A DNA stretch of 64,000 nucleotides, taken from NCBI GenBank assembly GCA_948567375.1, contig OX419756.1:11537001-11601000 (forward strand), read 5' to 3'. This document shows positions 23,621 to 35,398 of this stretch, piece after piece (positions within the stretch are counted from its first letter, which is position 1; the number at the start of each line of letters is the position of its first letter). Source of the DNA: Lunularia cruciata (lineage: Eukaryota > Streptophyta > Marchantiopsida > Lunulariales > Lunulariaceae). Below the pieces are notes generated by a model. That model was not told the DNA's origin. It saw only the letters and a list, made by a program, of their open reading frames with translations, and made no database searches. The position numbers and the translations under genes were made by a program.

Positions 23621-25030
23621 CTAAAGCTCACCACACTCTGCTGGAACCCAACCTACCCGACTATTAGCCTGGTCATATATGACCTGGAAACCCTGCTGTT
23701 GCAAATTTCCGATGATCTGAATGCCTTGATTCGATGGAATCATTGCCAAACAGTAGATTCTGTGAGCGTCATCGACAGGTAGATACGAGTTCTCTTTCGG
23801 TATAACCCAAACTGCATCCGGGAAATTGAAAGAGAGGCTTGGCAAGTCTGGATACGGGTCATCCTTCACGTCGTAGCAGAGATCGATGCCTGGAACTGGT
23901 GATGAGGCACGCGTGTACTGGACCTTTCTCTCCAAGGAGCTCTTAAGACATTCGTAGGTGTGAGTGTCAAGCATTGTAAGAGTGGTTCCAGAGTCGATGA
24001 TGGTGCCCAAACTCTCTTCTTCTTTATGTGGCGACGGGTGCCTAGGTCTACTCGGGCTGAACCCTCGATGACCCACGACGTCCTTATCATTCACGCTCAC
24101 TCCCAAGAGGTTGAGAAACCAATACGTAGGGTAGAGGTCATTCGCAGATGTTTGAAGAGATGTGTATTGCACATCCTCTGACCTTGGTAGTGCAGATTGC
24201 CCAAAGAAAATTGGACTACTTCGCACCGGCGAGTAAATACTCTGCAAGCAGTATGAGAAAACATTTCCATACTTTTCTCCAAGCTGGGAAGGAAAAGATA
24301 CAGGTCCCTGACCCAAACCAACAAGACCGTCCACCCCACTGAAATCGACAGAATTATTGACCCCCACGCCAAAAGCAAAATTAGGCACAGCCAATTTTCC
24401 ACCATCAATTGTGTCTAGAGTGACAGTTTCTGTGCAGAGGTTCCCTTGAGTGGCCGAGTTATCACCATACCGATAGATATACTGGCAATTGGCATGTCCA
24501 GTATCGTTGTCCGGACACGGTGACTGGAAACCACCGTAGAGAGCGGCACACATATCACCCGAGCAGGGAAGAACGCCGAATGAAGACGACTTCCGGTCGT
24601 CAAAGGGTTTACTCACTTGATTGAAGCACTCACTGCATCTAGCCGATTGCACCCAAGTAAGATCACTTCCAGTATCGACTATCGCCTGAAAGGTTTGCGG
24701 AGGAGATCCTAAGGATATAGACATGGCATATCCTCCAGGAATTTCTGTCACCGTAGAATTGTAGCCCGAACCAGCCTCTCCCGACAATTTTACACGAGCT
24801 CGGAGTGTCGCTGCACGAGACTGACTGCTTTTAACATGATGTTCCAGTTTGTCAGCCATGCTGACAAACTGGGGTTCGAAGCGCATCATTCTCGCATGCA
24901 GTGAGTTCTCAATTGCATGTCGCCTTGCACCCGCTTGGACCGAGGTGCTTGCCCCAGTCGGCAATCCGAGCAGCATGATGGCTGTCAAGGCTAAAAGTAG
25001 GAGCGAAAGTTTTTTCTTAACCTTCGACAT
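23621..25030 (-). CDS. Aspartic protease, nepenthesin-like (pepsin family A1), 469 aa
   Basis: A complete single-exon protease gene. Residues 1-33 form a basic start and hydrophobic segment typical of a signal peptide, followed by a propeptide to about residue 95. The first catalytic motif is DTGSDLTWVQ (Asp119) and the second IIDSGTTLTML (Asp346). Between residues 132 and 199 lies a Cys-rich insertion (C132, C135, C156, C161, C172, C182, C199), the hallmark of the nepenthesin-type plant branch, with the flap at YRYGDNSATQG. The end, GNLQQQGFQVIYDQANSRVG, is typical of the family. Such enzymes are secreted or vacuolar endopeptidases, acting at acid pH in digestion, defence or development; the exact role here is unknown. 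The start at 25030 is the first ATG and directly precedes the signal peptide. Length fits the family and no lesion is seen. Confidence 0.95.
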   Translation of the reverse strand: MSKVKKKLSLLLLALTAIMLLGLPTGASTSVQAGARRHAIENSLHARMMRFEPQFVSMADKLEHHVKSSQSRAATLRARVKLSGEAGSGYNSTVTEIPGGYAMSISLGSPPQTFQAIVDTGSDLTWVQSARCSECFNQVSKPFDDRKSSSFGVLPCSGDMCAALYGGFQSPCPDNDTGHANCQYIYRYGDNSATQGNLCTETVTLDTIDGGKLAVPNFAFGVGVNNSVDFSGVDGLVGLGQGPVSFPSQLGEKYGNVFSYCLQSIYSPVRSSPIFFGQSALPRSEDVQYTSLQTSANDLYPTYWFLNLLGVSVNDKDVVGHRGFSPSRPRHPSPHKEEESLGTIIDSGTTLTMLDTHTYECLKSSLERKVQYTRASSPVPGIDLCYDVKDDPYPDLPSLSFNFPDAVWVIPKENSYLPVDDAHRIYCLAMIPSNQGIQIIGNLQQQGFQVIYDQANSRVGWVPAECGEL

Positions 25031-25142
25031 GGTTGCAGCAGTGAGTGAGTGACGCAGAGAGGACGTCGGCTGTTCTTCCTTCCAGTCGGAAGAACAGGAT
25101 GATCAACCTGCGGATACTGAAGAGAAATCGCTCCAAATCAGG

Positions 25143-25150
25143 TTTATATA
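25143..25150 (-). promoter_or_regulatory. Candidate TATA box of the aspartic protease gene
   Basis: On the minus strand TATATAAA lies about 113 bp before the protease ATG, a plausible core promoter distance allowing a short leader. Confidence 0.55.
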
Positions 25151-25199
25151 ACATGACGGAAGCAAATTTAACGTCGGTACACGCGCTGGGAGGTTAAAG

Positions 25200-27080
25200 T
25201 TAGAGGAAAACAGACGTTATTAGAAACTTGAATATCAGAAGTTCCCGTTGAGACGATGCTCAAGTCACACAGCAACGCTGCATCGGACATTTTCTCATCG
25301 CTTAATCTAGAAACAAATGAAGTCCGTATCCCTGCAATAAGTTTCTCCATCCAAATATACTTTTCACTGCTGAATTAGGCAGCCAAGTGATGAGTTTATT
25401 TCGTTCGCCATCTGAATCTGGTAGTTTTTAAAATACCGCCGCCGGTTCCAAGCTTGAGCAACAGAGGTGCCGTTCCTACCGTCCGGGCGCCGCTGGATTT
25501 CCGAGTCGTAGTGTATGGACCAGGTGGGGAAGAAGGAACATGAGACTTTTATGCATGTAAGTAAGTACCTGTGAAAACTGCTAGGGGTTCATATCTATCA
25601 GTCGGTTGTCCTTCAGCAAATCATAATCAGTCCCCAAAAGCTGCCTAGGGAAGTTACTCGACATGGACCTGCCGGCCTCTGTGGACCGATCTCTCTGAGT
25701 CCGATGAGAAACTCTTACCTTATGTATTTGGCATCCATGGTTACCTGCAGTCAATATGATTCCGCACTAGCTTCATGGAGAATTCGTATGGCAGCAGTAT
25801 TGTGTAATTTGATTCTGTTCGAATTGCGTAAATTTCTTCTCGACGCTGAATCAATCAACTTCAGTATATTCTCCTCAAAGTGATGTACACATGTTTGAAC
25901 GGGTAGTTTGTGCAAACTCATTCTTGAAGTTCTGTAAAGTACTGTAGTCTGCTTGTTTATGTATCCTCTTCCGCGATCCTGACTTTTGGGCACTGTTAGC
26001 AGTAACTTCGCCACGGAACTTTAACAGTGCCTTCTCTTACTAAGATTCTAGCCATAGTTTGGCACGTTACTCGACTGTCGAATATCAATCCCCACTCCCT
26101 ATTATGGAATCATAACCAACAGATAACAAGAAATCATAGGTAAAGAAGTGACGAAAAGCCTCCGAGTTGTGTCATAATCAGATCCTTTGCGATTCTAATG
26201 CGATTTATAAGGAGAAGAAAAATCACTTGATTTAAGGTAACTGAATGACTGGTAGACAATGTCGGCTAAGGAAAACGAAGCCTAAAATATCTTACCAGCG
26301 TGGCAACAACAGAGTTTACTGGTTCCTGTGATGCAACTACGTTTTCGAGTTATTTATGTACGAACCACATACAGTAGGTAGAAAGAGCGTGACGTAGATA
26401 ACCATCTTTCTTTCTATACCTGCCTTGCCTTCGACCGTAATTGTATGGTGGTGGGAAGAGCACATCTAAATCAGTCTGTTATACCTGAAAGTTACAAGAG
26501 TGGAATCACTGCCCAGTCGATGCCGGTGGAGCAGTGCCACCGATGGATATGTATGGATTCCACCAATCCTTCTAACTATAACTTCTCACCGCAAACTCAT
26601 TCTGTATTCCAAGTATGGAGTATCGAACGGAGTCACTGGTATGCTCTCATGGAATCCTTTATGTGTTTGTACTTAGATGGTCGTTATACATGTATCCAGT
26701 TATTGGACCATACTATCATTCACCTGCGGCAAGTTCCCCTGAAATTTGAGGACAAAGGATTTGTTATTTGACGCTCGGCTTCAGTAGGTAGATTTCAGAG
26801 GAGAGTATCCAGACCCCGTATCGATGATTCGGATGGGAAGTTCATGATAAATGTTATTGGATTCTGCTTGGGTCTTCGCGGATCATCTGGATGCTAGAGT
26901 CGAAGTTCTATATGGAAAGTTCACGGTACAGTCATTTACAGCGGCTTGAGTCTTGGGAGATCAGTTTTACATGTACTGTAACACCACTTTGGCTCAATTC
27001 TGCTTGCTGTTTGCAGATCAGCTAGACGCCACTCACTCGAGATCATCAGCTGTTCAATTGTTGGATCACCTTGACCTGAT
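25200..27080. other. Intergenic DNA with short unassigned ORFs
   Basis: Frames at 25168-25350 (minus), 25751-26014 (minus) and 26445-26771 (plus) are open but show no recognisable domain. No gene is called. Confidence 0.4.
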
Positions 27081-27086
27081 CTGTCC

Positions 27087-27879
27087 ATGTCTTCTTTTCC
27101 GTCAGAAGAGGTAAGTAGTTTCTCTGCTATTGTTTAGAATCAATAACGCGACGGTGGAATCGTTTTATTCTGTGGCCCGGAGGTTGAAGTATTTCGGAGG
27201 AATTTATATTAAGGATTTTCCTTTCGTAGATCTGCTATGAAGGATATGACCCGAGATGGATATTGGGGAAAGATAAGGGCCCTCCAGTCGAGGTTAAACT
27301 ACCGCCTCCCTCTCCACCTCCACCTCCACCCACAATAGTCGAAGAACCAAAGGTATTGCTATACATGTATACCATTCTGCGTCCATTACATGTAGAATCA
27401 ATTAACGGAAGACACTAACAAACTAGCCTGCGCGTGAGTTGTAAGGCAAGATTTATAACGTAAACTTTTCTGGGAATTTCAGATACCGGAACCTATACTA
27501 CTGAAGGTTCCATTCTGTTGCCAAGGTTGCCAGAATAAAATCAGGGATGCTTTATATAATCTGGACGGTGAGAGATGCTGTTCATAATTTGTTCACTTTC
27601 TGTATTTCACTGCTGGTAGCAAGTGAATGAACTTCAGCGATCATCCAATGGTTGTATTAAATTTCTAGTAGTCCCAAAAATCCGTATAGACTCTCATCGA
27701 AGTGGGTCCAGAATGGACTAACCGAACTAATGATAAATCGATAAACGTACGGGATTGCAGGACTGGAGTCTTTGAAACTTGAACCCGAATGCTCCAAAGT
27801 AATTATCACGGGAGAACTACCATTGGAAGATTGCCTAAAAGCGGCCAAAAAGGTGGCGAAAAGGTCGGAAGTATGGTAA
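27087..27879 (+). CDS. HMA-domain (heavy-metal-associated) protein, four exons, 116 aa
   Basis: Four exons join in frame: 27087-27110, 27230-27352, 27483-27567 and 27761-27879, each bounded by GT and AG. Exon 1 encodes MSSFPSEE. Exon 2 encodes ICYEGYDPRWILGKDKG and then a proline run (PPPSPPPPP). Exon 3 gives the start of an HMA fold, ILLKVPFCCQGCQNKIRDAL. Exon 4 gives ESLKLEPECSKVIITGE, then LKAAKKVAKRSEVW and stop. Known HMA proteins of plants bind copper, zinc or cadmium ions or act as chaperones. The usual MxCxxC loop reads FCCQGC, keeping the two-residue-spaced Cys pair. There is no C-terminal CaaX prenylation box, so it is not a standard HIPP. All junctions preserve the frame and no stop interrupts, so it looks intact. 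The exon 1 choice is the least certain part. Confidence 0.8.
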
Positions 27880-29971
27880 CGATAGCAATTGGAGGTGGAA
27901 GTACCACTCACTTTTAACATGTGACGAACAGACAGCCTTATATTTGGATGATGTTCTTAATTTATGGTTTTGGTTTAGGCATGCAACAATCCTACTCTGG
28001 TCGTCAGTTTTCTTCCACTAATCTAGATACGCTAGATGCTACCTTTTATATCACAACGGGAATAAAGTGATTCGGTAGAAGAAAGTGGACAACGATGGCT
28101 TGGCCAAACCAACACCTTACATGAACAGTCGCCTTTACACAATGCATGAACTTCTAGCGGTAGTCCATAGCTACTGTTATGTTCATTATCCCATAATTCG
28201 AAGCTCTGTTTCAGTCAGCTATCCTCGACCTCACTTCGACGGAGAGAGAGAGAAATGACAGATCCCAGAATCCACCAGTATCCCAGTTTGTTCGGCAAAT
28301 TTGCATTCAAAGATCAATTTCTGTCATCTTTCCGTCAGATCCTTTCAGACTCTTTACCTCTTCGCTGCCATCACTTCATCTGCGTTCTGGAAAAGATATA
28401 GCCTCTCTGCCTCAGGTTTGGTCTTCAATGTAGGATTTTTTGGATGTAGCTTGGAGTCGATGTCGTTCATTTCGCCTACCACAATGTCGAATGTGAACAT
28501 ACCGTTCAAGACGAGCATAACAGACTCAACTCTCATAGAGGGACAGCACAATACTGACAACGGAAGCTACTGTGCCCAGACAATAGCCACTATACCCCAG
28601 AGTGTGAAGTAGCCTTCTGAAAAGACCTTAGCTGCAAGACTCATTACGGGCCAGATAATCAAGATAAGGACTGTGAATCGCAAACCCCACTTGATAATTC
28701 TGCCATCGTGCATGCTTAAGATTCTCTTCCTTGAACTCGTCCTCTGGAATATCACAAGTGTCAAGTTGCACCATAATGATATCTCTGGTGGTATCCCAAA
28801 TGTCGTTTCGCAGCATAAACTCCGCCACCTACAATGATCGCTACAAGATTTCCTGCAAGAATCGGTGCATTTCTTCGGGTAGTGTCCAGGTTTAGTCTTC
28901 GATTCTCAATCTTCGTTCCCGTAAGCCGTGTTGTGATACCAAACACAGAACCATAATGGCTCCGGTTACAGATGCTTTGCTCTATTGAAGAAAGAAAGCC
29001 ACCGGCATGACAGCGGATCCAATATAAACTCCCATGGCAAGAAATACCCATCCAAGTGAAACTCCGGCAACGTCGAAGACAACAGTCAGCACTCCAATAA
29101 ACATGCCAAAACTGAGCACTATCCAACGGAAGACTTCCAAAATTTGCTTTCGTGGGGCCTTGGGTAAGTGATGTAAGCGCTGTAAATAGCGTGAGTAACG
29201 AGTGTGAAGACCGCAACTAGTTCTGCTGCCCATGGGAGAGGCTACAGCCCTGCACAAGGTTAACGAAAAATGTAATCAAATGTCTGACACTTGGAGGCGG
29301 CTCCAGCTATGTGCAATCGTTCTGGCGAATTAGAGGCAGAGGAAAACCAGAAACATGGTTGGGACTTTAGACATGATATCGATGTACTGCTACAAGAACA
29401 ACTGCGTAACATTGTTAACGCAATTCTAACCAAAACTCGTTTGGCTGTTGACTGGATGCCGTGCCACACCACGGAATCCACTCAACAGAATAAGGAGAGA
29501 TTAAGCATCGCAGACTGATATGAAGAGCATAGTCAGAAGCAGAACAGCGCCGAAATCCCCCATCAACGCAACTGCTGTAGCAGGGGAAACAAGCCCACGA
29601 CCAGCTTCTGCAGCAGTGATGGCTAGGTCGAGGGCCAAAGCTCCGAGTCCCAATGATCTTGCAAGAGAGAATGGTACTGCAAACCATACTAATCTTTCTA
29701 GAAGGTACCCCACCCTTATGGATCGATGTGGCCCTTGCACCGATATGGCTCATCCAGTATCCCAGCAACACCCGTAATCAGATAGCAGGTTTTCAACTCT
29801 GGGGTACTGATTTCAGTCCAAGTCCAAGTCCTTGTCCCTTCATAAGCCTCGTCTGAAATTGGTCGATGCCGTCTATTTTATTGTCAGTTACCTCGAGTAC
29901 AACTGGACATCGTGACCAGAATCTGGAGAGCAGGGCTATGTATGTAAACTTCTTCAAATTTAAAGGCCATT

Positions 29972-30229
29972 ACTGGCTAGTTAGTGATACTCACATTTTC
30001 AACCGAAACTGTTCCTAAGTTACCGAAAGTGTTGATAATGCTAAAGACAAAATTTCCGGAATATAACATAGTGAGAAAGGACCCTCCGTGATTGCCTTCA
30101 ACTGGCTAGTTAGTGATGCTCACATTTTCAAAGAAAATTGTTCCGAAGTTTCCGAAAATGTTGATTATGCCAAAGACTAAAATTCCGGAACTTAACATAG
30201 TAAGATAGCACCCTCCGTGATTCTCTTCA
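29972..30229 (-). repeat. Tandem duplication of a DUR3 exon, 129-bp unit
   Basis: Units at 29972-30100 and 30101-30229 both start ACTGGCTAGTTAGTGAT and both contain the exon coding the LTML...GxxVFxIIN segment. They have since diverged by scattered substitutions, so the duplication is not recent. Confidence 0.9.
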
Positions 30230-31459
30230 ACGGATCCACATGCTTGGTTTGAGTAAGAGATTGCGGAGTTGCAACCCCGAGAGCTTGAGGCGGCGTCTGA
30301 AAGCTTACGGTATACATCGACAGGAGTTCTCAAATCTTTGCTAGCGACCTTTACCAGGAAGACGAAGACCACGAGCACGACGCGGATTATGAAGATCAGC
30401 CAAGAAAGATATAGAAGTTATAGCCAACGCCCAGTGACAAAATTGTGTATATAAGGTTCGATACTCCCGAAATTCGAGTTCAATATAAACTCTGTTGTTC
30501 ATACTCAGCGACAAAAGAGTCCCGGTCCCACTAATTAGGTGAACGATTTATATCGACGTTTTTAGAATACGCCAACAGCAAGCTGCTCACCAGCGACAGA
30601 GTGGATATAACTAGCGAGGAACGTTGCCTTCAATCCTCTAGCCAGGTTATACATAATTACACCGTGCGGGTTCAAAAAGCTGGCTGCATAGAGATTCATG
30701 CCCATCAAGGCTTTTAGTATGCTGAGGTAAAAGCATAGCTGAGGATAATGTTGGTCATAAAGCAGAAGAATAGGGACACGATGTGCGCGTTAACGCTTCA
30801 TCTGCACAAAGAGGATAACTGTTAAGAAGTAGCGGACTCAAATGGAGGATCAACAAATTACTTCCTATTCCAGTTCTATGAACTCCATGACGCATGATTC
30901 CCTGATTACCTCGCGAGAACGATTTCACAAATTGTGTGAGGTGCAGGCGCTTAACGGTTGATCTCAATGGCCATAATTCCAAGTAGGATAACCTGGATAG
31001 TGGGTCCGGTGGCATACTAGAATGGACCACTGACAGCGTATTCCCATGCGATGTTTGAATTCTGCAAGATTATGGGTGCCCATGTCCACTGCCATCCAGC
31101 CACGTCATAGAACAAGATTTCAAATCAATATTGTTCTCTCTCTGAAATCAGTATACGTAGAGCATCATATGTTAATACCAGATTGTGCATGCTGTCAAAA
31201 TTCACTCTTAAAAACAAGTGACAATGCTCTTACATTGTTACCGATAAAGGAAAACTAAATAGTTATGGAGTTCTACGAATGGTTATTATTTGCTAAAACT
31301 TCCGTGGCTCGGAATTTAGATGATGCATATGACTGGTAAACAAACGTACCTGTGAGACAATGACAATAGCAACCCGTTTTAATGCCACGACCCGCTGTGT
31401 TGAGCCACTCTCAGGTATGTACTGCTCCTAGGAACCGCTTCTCCAGCCATACATGCAAG

Positions 31460-31496
31460 CACATTGACCACGAGAGTTACTCTCGTGGTCAATGTG
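31460..31496. repeat. Perfect 17-bp inverted repeat, 3-nt loop, inside DUR3 pseudogene
   Basis: CACATTGACCACGAGAG (31460-31476), TTA, then its exact reverse complement (31480-31496). It sits within extra DNA between the DUR3 segments FFTSFLL and WLEKR, which are nearly adjacent in intact transporters, so it arrived as an insertion. Confidence 0.9.
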
Positions 31497-31599
31497 AACT
31501 GTGAGGTCTTAACAAGAAGGATGTGAAGAAAGCAAAAAAGAATCAAAGCCTGAAACCAAAGCATATCTTGTGAGCATGAGAGAATGCAGTAAGATGTAG

Positions 31600-32040
31600 C
31601 TTTTTTGATCCATTGATCTTTATACTACCAGTAAGCTGATGATTGATAGTTTTGTGAGCCAGTTTTATAATTAAATGCTTAAAATGAGAAACTTCTAGAG
31701 CCATGTTCCTTCATACTTACTTTATACGTTCTGAATCCTTAAGTTGCTAAGCTGTTGCAGAATGCTTTGTTATTATTGTTGTATATCTATGTGCTAAGAT
31801 TTGTAGCCTCTTCCTTTAGTACTAGCGGTGCAATGGGAATTTGATTTGATGAAGACTTGGTACATCTCGAACCAAAGGTTTTGTTACCTTTTAATTCTAC
31901 ACAACTCGCTTTGCTGCAATTATATGTGATTTACATGGTCTTGCCATAAATGGACTAATCCGTGACACTATGCCGGCTACATCTCGCCTTTTTGTTGTGT
32001 TTATACTGAATACTGGTTGGATCCTAGATAGTCAATTCAA
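31600..32040. other. AT-rich spacer between DUR3 pseudogene and copia remnant
   Basis: No coding frame is recognised. It may hold the decayed 3' part of the neighbouring copia element. Confidence 0.4.
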
Positions 32041-33750
32041 CCCAAGATGCGGCTTGTATTATGTATAGATTCTTATCCACCGTTTCTTCCATCTCATCAA
32101 AGGCCATTTCAATGTTTGCACGCGTAGAGTATACTTGAAAATCTTCCATCCCGAATTTGTGCAACATCAATTCCATATGATATTACTGCATGAAATATAT
32201 TCCGTTCCATCTTTTCCTTACTTCTAAACAAAGACAAAATTTCATGCTCCCAATATTCTTCATCTTGAAGGATGTTGAAAGACCAATTTTGAGATTACAA
32301 ACGCCTTGATCATGATGAGATGATGATTAAGTCATCTACAATCTCATAAAGCATTCCTTAAATATGTCTTGTAATATAAATTTACATCATACACTTTGTT
32401 TGAAATTGAGCTACTCCAACAAGACAGAATGGTATTGAAATTCTACACTCGGTTAGATAAGGCTAATCCATAAAGTGACTTTTTTCATCCTAAAACTAAA
32501 TGTTCTGCACCTTGCACTTCAAATATTTCAAGTTGAGGGAGATACAGTTCCTACGTGAGTATATTGTTAGAACCGCTTTAGTGCCATCCATTTGTTATGG
32601 CTAGATCCATGGTCATCTTGGTAGCATTCATCTTGGCAAAAGATATATACGTGTTGGTGTAGTCAATTCCTTGACGGCAACCCTTTGCTGTTAGTCTACC
32701 CTTATGATGTGTAAGAATGTCATCTAGATTGTACGTGAGCCAACCTACTTGAGCTTACCCCAATGCGTGGGATTAACACTTGTGGTGGTAGGTAAGCCAA
32801 CAAGATCTCAAGTTTGGCTATCAATTATGGCTTAATATTTTTTAACCATTACCTTTCTCGATTTAGGATTATTTCGCAGCTTCTGAGTGCAAAAAGTAAT
32901 ATGGGGGCTTTTTCCATTATCTTGTCCAATTCTTGATGGAGTAGTGCTAGATCCATAATGTACTTTTCCCATAGGTGGACAAGTACCTGTTTCATTTGTG
33001 AATACCACTTTTTGGTGAATCGGTTGTTGTATGTTCACTTATTACTAACATGATCAAAAGTGGCGTGAGATGGATCAAGTACTGTGCTAAGAGTGCATCA
33101 TCATCATCATCATCATTTAGAATAGCTTCTTAAAATTCTTCCCCTCTTCTTGGATTTTGGTGATTATCCTCTTCTTTAAGATAACAAAGTTTGGTGTACA
33201 TGACTTGGTGATAGTATATAAGCAGGCAGTGTATTCTGCAACAAAAGAAACATCCCAATTTAATATCACCTTATTGATAGTAGTGCAATAAAATTTTAAG
33301 CTTTCTTTTTATGCCATAGCAAAAAAACCTACCTATTTAGCTCTTATCATCAAGCTTGTTGTAGTTAGCCTTCGGAATGTGTATCCATACAACATAACAA
33401 AAGCTTTATACTGTACATGTAAAATTACTACTTGAATGTCAATATACATTTCTTTTGGAGTCAATTCCTTCAATGGTGGGTTGGACAGTTCAATGCATTA
33501 CAATATTGTATATTGTTTCCTTCCAAAATACAAAAAAGTAAGTTATGTTTCTTAAGCATATAATGTGCTATACTTACCCCTGTTTTATTTCATTGCTAGA
33601 CGATACCATTTGATTTGGTGTGTGTGCAGTGATGGATGCTCACCAAAGAACTTTTTGAATTTTACACATGAGAATTCACCTTCTTTGTATGTACAAATGG
33701 CCTTAATTCTTTTCTGAGTTTGATTTTCAGCAAATTTCAAGAACTTCTAA
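32040..33750 (-). mobile_element. Decayed Ty1/copia retrotransposon (pol remnant)
   Basis: Minus-strand frames show copia pol in order. Integrase near 33740-33240: IKAICTYKEGEFSCVKFKKF, then WIHIPKANYNKLDDKS. Reverse transcriptase near 32740-32460: RLTAKGCRQGIDYTNTY, FAKMNATKMTMDLAITNGW, YLPQLEIFEVQGAEHLVL and KSLYGLA. Past it, near 32200-32100, MEDFQVYSTRANIEMA matches the stretch before RNase H. Stops and frameshifts are frequent. No LTR pair could be located. It includes a short ATC repeat at 33096-33115. Confidence 0.75.
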
Positions 33751-34013
33751 ACTGTTGTGACAACCCAATGCCAATGCACTAGTAGTGCATTTGATAAGCA
33801 TAGGTTGCTCCCTGGTGGAATTACTAGAAGTAAAAATAAAGTGTCACAATGTCATAGATGTTCTTTCTTGTTTAACCTCTTGAGCAAAAACCACTCCAAA
33901 TAGAGGGTAGCGACACCCATTTTTGACATCCTACAAAAAGAGAAATTAACAAGTTTCACAAAAGATCTAATCTAATAAGCTCTTGATAGTGGTGGTTGTC
34001 AAGTCATTTGGAG

Positions 34014-34453
34014 TTTTGCATCTAGATTGCTTGGACACTAGAGTAGCAGTGATAGTAGTTAGAGGTATTTTAGCAATTACTTGGAGACTACTTTCTGTCG
34101 GTCAGATTTAGTGTTTTGGGTACTAACTACATGGTGGCACATGGGCACACCGTCACTTGCACCATTCCCAATGACGGGTGTGCCGTCAATGGGACCATTG
34201 GTGTGAGACCTAGGTCAAAATCAGGAGTATACCTTGGGAGTGCAACTTTAGAGCGTTCACTTCTCTATTGTTGAGCCTTCGAGTTCTTGGCTAGAGTGGA
34301 TGGAAAGCCGACAAGCATCACCTGGGGTCTCTTAGCTAGAGTGAGTGTGGCTTGACTGTAATCAATGCCCAATTGGTTGACAGATTATTGAGTGATAGAT
34401 CAAGTATTGATCTGATTGAGTGTGATTTGAGTTGTGTAACCGAACTGATTACA
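34014..34453 (+). repeat. 5' LTR of G1 (5'-truncated)
   Basis: It matches 56532-56960 along its length, for example GCATCTAGATTGCTTGGACA, GAGCCTT.GAGTTC..GCTAGAGTGGAT and GTGTGATTTGAGTTGTGTAACC. It ends TTACA. The first 120 bp or so of the LTR are missing. No convincing primer-binding site follows. Confidence 0.85.
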
Positions 34454-35398
34454 ACATAGAAGTGAGAGTCAGGGGGAAATTGGGTGCAAGAACTAAGGGT
34501 GGTGGTGGTATCTCCAAGCCTGGTGGATTGTGATACCTTGATCGCAATTTTGATTTCCCTCGGAGTGATTGTGTGTGGAAGTGCTAGCCAAATTTGGAGA
34601 CAAAGAGAGTCGATTTCAAGTGGTAGTTGTGATTTTGAGCTTAGGAGGTGAACATAGGACCAATCTAGGGCAAGTTGAGCTCAAATAGTGAAATTGAAGG
34701 TGGAGTTTAGAACCCATTCTTGAGAATTAGAGATTGGTTGAAACCAAAATTTTCCATTTTGGCTTGAGTAAGAGTTAGCAGAGGATTTAGACGTCAACCA
34801 AATTTAGGAATTTATGTCAATTTTTACGTCAGATTTATGTCAGATTTTGTGAAGGGTTTATGTTAGATTTTAGCAGGAAGAACTTTGATCCTATTCTTGT
34901 AGCTCAAGAAGTAGATAGGTACTCCAATTATGTCAAATGCCAAATGGCGGCCGATTTGGTCCAGTGTTGATTTATGAGATGGAGGGTTTTTGTTTAGGCT
35001 TCTTGTGATTGGACCCCTCCATTCTTTACTTCTTGTTTGTACACCGTGTTTGTGTGAGGTGCTTTGAATTTAGAGCATGGGTGCTCTGGTGTGCTCTTGG
35101 TAGTGAGACAGGAGTGCTGACCAGTCAGACTATCTATGCTTCTCTCCGGTGAGCTAGGAAGTGATGACCTATAGACCGTGAGAGTGCGTGTTGTGATGGT
35201 AGGTGGAACCCGACTTTGTTCACATCCTTCATGGCATGGAAAGGTTTGTTTTAGCATTTGGAGGGTCCACCAATGGACAACTACCATGAGTTCAAGAGAG
35301 CTCCCTTGGAGGAGATTGAGCTCTAGAGATTGTATTGATCCTTGAACTATGTCTCCATTACTTCAGGCTTAGTTTTTAGGAGTAGATTGACCGTACCC

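Larger units (their letters stand above)
28354..31580 (-). pseudogene. DUR3: DUR3-type urea/proton symporter pseudogene
   Basis: Minus-strand exons follow the SSF-family urea transporter from N-terminal to C-terminal part. Near 31575-31390: a GYALVSGF-like piece, then WLEKRFLGAVHT, a TGA, and EWLNTAGRGIKTG. Near 31095-30900: [34 protein letters not shown] and APAPHTICEIVLAR. Near 30740-30600: degenerate pieces. Near 30378-30110: LTMLSSGILVFGIINIFGNF. Near 29740-29500: [20 protein letters not shown]. Near 29190-28985: APRKQILEVFRWIVLSFGMF and AGVSLGWVFLAMGVYIGSAV. Near 28800-28600: DIPEDEFKEENLKHA. The C-terminal exon 28560-28354 ends MAAKR-stop. In plants DUR3 takes up urea with protons at the plasma membrane. 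Several stops and frameshifts, a duplicated exon and a palindromic insertion break this copy. Introns are retained. Confidence 0.9.

Noticed and set aside
33096-33115. Short ATC repeat considered as a CRISPR-like or regulatory array
   Set aside because: A simple trinucleotide microsatellite without spacers.
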